From the NCBI GenBank assembly GCA_005765155.1, contig VCCP01000004.1, positions 2,666,001 through 2,730,000 of the forward strand: 64,000 nucleotides of DNA, given 5' to 3'. The notes under the pieces were generated by a model, which ran no database searches, was not told where the DNA came from, and was given only the letters and a program-made list of their open reading frames with translations. Made by a program: the position numbers and the translations under genes. The stretch's first letter is position 1; each line of letters opens with the position of its first letter. Shown here piece after piece: positions 61,916 to 64,000 of this stretch. Origin of the DNA: Zelopaecilomyces penicillatus. Taxonomy: Eukaryota > Ascomycota > Sordariomycetes > Hypocreales > Pseudodiploosporaceae.

Positions 61916-63106
61916 TCAGAGTTCATCACCACTCCCGTCAGAATCTGAATCGGACTCATCTGCGGAAGACGAAGAGGATGATGATGAGCTGCTTGAACTC
62001 TCATATCCGTCCCGCCCATTTACTCCCTCCTCATCAGCGTCGTCAGAGTCATCGGAAGAGTCATCTGAAGAGCTACTGCTGCCTGAGTCGGATTCATCGT
62101 CCGAGTCCGACTCACTGCTGCTTGAATCCGAGTCCATGGTGTTTACTCGCAACTTTCTCCGCCGCTTGCCGGTTCCGTTATTCAATTGTGGCTTTTTGTC
62201 ATCATCAGGAGTCGGCTTAGGCTCTTCATCCCTGCCAGCCAGTGGCTCAGCCGACTTTGTCGTTGTCTTGCTAGCATCCGTCTCGTCGCTGTCGGAGAGC
62301 TCGTCGATTACAATTTCCGCCCGCATCCGCTTCACCACCCGATGTAATATGACGTCGACGTCTTTAGATGATGCGCGGTATTCTGTTTCATTGAAATGCT
62401 TCCTCTTCTGTCCTATCTGGGAAGCACGTAGAAGTTCGACGAGGAGGTTCTCATAAGCCAGCTGCTTCTGGTCTCGGTTCACAGTACCCGCAGGGAATGC
62501 AGATGCACCGTCGGTGGTGTCCTTGGTCCGAACCTCCATGGCTGACTCCACCAGCCTTGTTCTGACGAAGCCTTTTATGTCTTGGATGTAATCATAGAAA
62601 GTCTCAATATCGGCTGGCGAGATATCGTTGGCCTCAAAGGCGTGCTTGATGAGTGTAGATTGGTGGTTTTTGTTAAACTTCCAACTGTCCCGCGCGGTGT
62701 TCCACTGACGTAGGTATTCCAATGCGGGTGTGAAATCTGTCGAGGCTGGAGTTTGCTTCTTTGGCGGGCCCTTGCTCTTCTTGGGCTGCACTGGCCTGGC
62801 TGGTCTGGACGCTGGGCTTTTCGCGGGGGTATCACCAAAAGTAACAGATTTTCTCTTCAATGGCGCATTCCGGTCGGCGGGCTCACCCTCTCTTCGAGGC
62901 TTTTTTGCGCCAAAGGGGGATTCTCCCATTGGCGGGGCATCAAGTTTTCTCTTGCCGGGCGACTGGCCCTGCTGGGTCCTGCTGCTTGGCTGCCCAACGT
63001 GTAGGGTACCATTTGCGGGCTCGGGCGCCGCGCCTTGCTTGAGCTTCAAGCCCAATCTTTTCCAGGCGGGTACATGCGGCGTCGCGCTTTCGGATGATGA
63101 GAACAT
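61916..63106 (-). CDS. WKF-domain nuclear/nucleolar protein (C7orf50-like)
   Basis: Single exon, 396 residues from the Met at 63106. An ATG 13 codons upstream (63145) is in frame, but the conserved fungal N-terminus HVPAWKRLGLKLK follows the chosen one. Residues 35-125 are basic, Pro/Ser-rich and nuclear-signal-like (GKRKLD, KKPRRE, QPKKSKGPPKK). The WKF domain lies at about 129-192, with W142-K143-F144, followed by the helical segment ending GFVRTRLVESAMEV. Residues about 340-396 are an almost pure Ser/Asp/Glu tail, typical of nucleolar proteins and a target for casein kinase 2. The human relative C7orf50 is nucleolar and linked to ribosome biogenesis; the function here is inferred only. It is divergent from the proteasome gene, with about 700 bases between the two starts. 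Confidence 0.88.
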   Translation of the reverse strand: MFSSSESATPHVPAWKRLGLKLKQGAAPEPANGTLHVGQPSSRTQQGQSPGKRKLDAPPMGESPFGAKKPRREGEPADRNAPLKRKSVTFGDTPAKSPASRPARPVQPKKSKGPPKKQTPASTDFTPALEYLRQWNTARDSWKFNKNHQSTLIKHAFEANDISPADIETFYDYIQDIKGFVRTRLVESAMEVRTKDTTDGASAFPAGTVNRDQKQLAYENLLVELLRASQIGQKRKHFNETEYRASSKDVDVILHRVVKRMRAEIVIDELSDSDETDASKTTTKSAEPLAGRDEEPKPTPDDDKKPQLNNGTGKRRRKLRVNTMDSDSSSSESDSDDESDSGSSSSSDDSSDDSDDADEEGVNGRDGYESSSSSSSSSSSSADESDSDSDGSGDEL

Positions 63107-63804
63107 GATGGGCAGGATATGGTTGCTTCTGGGTGGTTTTTCCAAGACACGCGCGGTGATGGGAGTTGCGAAAGCTTCAAGACCAACGTCTCTTTTTTTT
63201 TTCTCTGCCCATGCAGAGGCTACCGATTAGGCTTGGATAGTGGAGCACGAACCAAGCCGTACCAAGAGCGCTGGGCCCAAGGACGGAAGACGGTTGGACT
63301 GGAGAGCGGCTGGGCGTGGTGCAGCAAAGATTGGTTACTGCGCGGCTGGCTCACCAGCAGAGAGCTTGCTGAGCCTGCAGACCTGTTGAAAGAGGGTTTT
63401 GAGGAGGCTTCCTTGGTGAAACGACGTTTTTTCCTGGCTTTGACGGTTCTCTGATCTGGGCGATGGAGTCGGGATTGGCTCCTAAGGACCCTGGTCACGG
63501 GGCATTTTGATCGAAGAGGTACCACTGCTGGACATCCTCCCGTAGCGCTGTTAAGGCAGTAGGCCTGGGGAATCAATGTAGCCTTTTAAGCCTGAGGCAG
63601 CAACTTTGTACCTCTTCCTGTGAGCTCATGCTCCAGGCAAGCTGTGCTAACGCGTCGACCTTACAGTTACCGATTGTCTGATAACCACATCACAGATTCC
63701 CTCCGCCACAATTCTGCCACTTTGAAGGTGATTGCAATTGGGTTCTACGCAACATACAACCTCTTCCCCTTCACTGCCCTTGATAGGGCCATAACACCGT
63801 CAAC
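63107..63804. promoter_or_regulatory. Divergent promoter, WKF protein and proteasome alpha-1
   Basis: About 700 bases between divergent starts. Two inverted CCAAT boxes (ATTGG at 63330-63334 and 63474-63478) could bind the HAP/CBF complex. A T10 tract lies at about 63190-63199 near the WKF start. The motif calls are weak because ATTGG is short. Confidence 0.3.
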
Positions 63805-63949
63805 ATGTCTGGTGAGTTATAGCTAAGCTCCTGTGCTTGCCAAGCAACCATTTCAAAGCCTGTTGAACTAACCTTTGACTTCTTCATAGCTGGCGCCTAT
63901 GACCGACATATCACTATTTTTGCCGACAATGGTCGATTGTACCAAGTCG
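63805..63949 (+). CDS. SCL1: 20S proteasome subunit alpha-1, first two exons (partial)
   Basis: Exon 1 is only 7 nt (63805-63811, ATG TCT G). After a 78-nt intron (63812-63889) with a CTAAC branch point, exon 2 (63890-63949) gives AGAYDRHITIFADNGRLYQV and ends with the first base of the next codon before GTATGT. The start MSAGAYDRHITIF..GRLYQV matches yeast Scl1/human PSMA6, including the YDR motif of the alpha-subunit N-terminal gate and the proteasome alpha signature. The protein would be an outer-ring subunit of the 20S core, in nucleus and cytosol. The rest of the gene lies beyond the right edge. An expected Glu codon (G plus AA/AG) at the junction fits QVEYA of the family. Confidence 0.92.
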
Positions 63950-64000
63950 GTATGTCATCACTTCTATACACCGAGATACCTCTGGCTGTCTCTACGGCTT

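Noticed and set aside
1..64000. CRISPR arrays, rRNA genes, telomeric TTAGGG repeats, intact LTR or DNA transposons, secondary-metabolite cluster
   Set aside because: None of their hallmark repeats or protein domains were seen; the identified genes are unrelated housekeeping and regulatory genes.

Overview
This window is nuclear DNA of a filamentous ascomycete, most likely a Sordariomycete. The genes carry short GT-AG introns (mostly 55-150 nt) with CTAAC-type branch points. The proteins match Pezizomycotina families: an NsdD/SUB-1-type GATA factor, a G-alpha starting MCFG, and a secreted GH3 beta-glucosidase. The spacers carry ACCTACCTAGGTA and TACGGAGTA motifs that I associate with these genomes. 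No rRNA, tRNA, CRISPR array or intact transposon was recognised. All gene models are by-eye splice predictions.

Layout. (1) Positions 1-121 hold what looks like the C-terminal tail of a plus-strand gene cut by the window edge. (2) From 122 to about 40.9 kb there is one convincing gene, a three-exon nsdD/sub-1 homologue (14286-15667, minus), with about 14 kb of gene-free DNA downstream and about 25 kb upstream. These spacers are rich in microsatellites, homopolymers and short degenerate ORFs. (3) From 40.9 to 47.5 kb lie a secreted GH3 beta-glucosidase (8 exons, minus) and a heterotrimeric G-protein alpha subunit, probably group II (5 exons, minus). (4) A further gene-free block of about 7 kb follows. 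(5) From 54.7 kb to the right edge there is a compact housekeeping block: spermidine synthase (+), NIT2/NIT3-type omega-amidase (-), a four-TM claudin/PMP22-like protein (+), a PHYHD1-like Fe(II)/2-oxoglutarate oxygenase (+), a WKF-domain nuclear protein (-), and the first two exons of 20S proteasome subunit alpha-1 (+).

The contrast between the gene desert around nsdD and the dense right end is the main structural feature. Long non-coding flanks are plausible for a developmental master regulator and could hold distal control elements or non-coding transcripts, but the sequence alone does not show this. The genes do not form an obvious pathway or biosynthetic cluster. The G-alpha and the GATA factor both belong to families that control fungal development. 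The glucosidase is a carbon-acquisition enzyme and the right block is basal metabolism and proteostasis.

I did not find a clear new multi-gene system. The best leads are: in-frame, stop-free introns or intron segments in nsdD (21 codons next to the zinc finger) and in the G-alpha gene (29 codons); a long in-frame upstream extension and an intronic hairpin in the spermidine synthase gene; alternative starts in the omega-amidase that suggest dual targeting; and several unusually long orphan ORFs in the desert.
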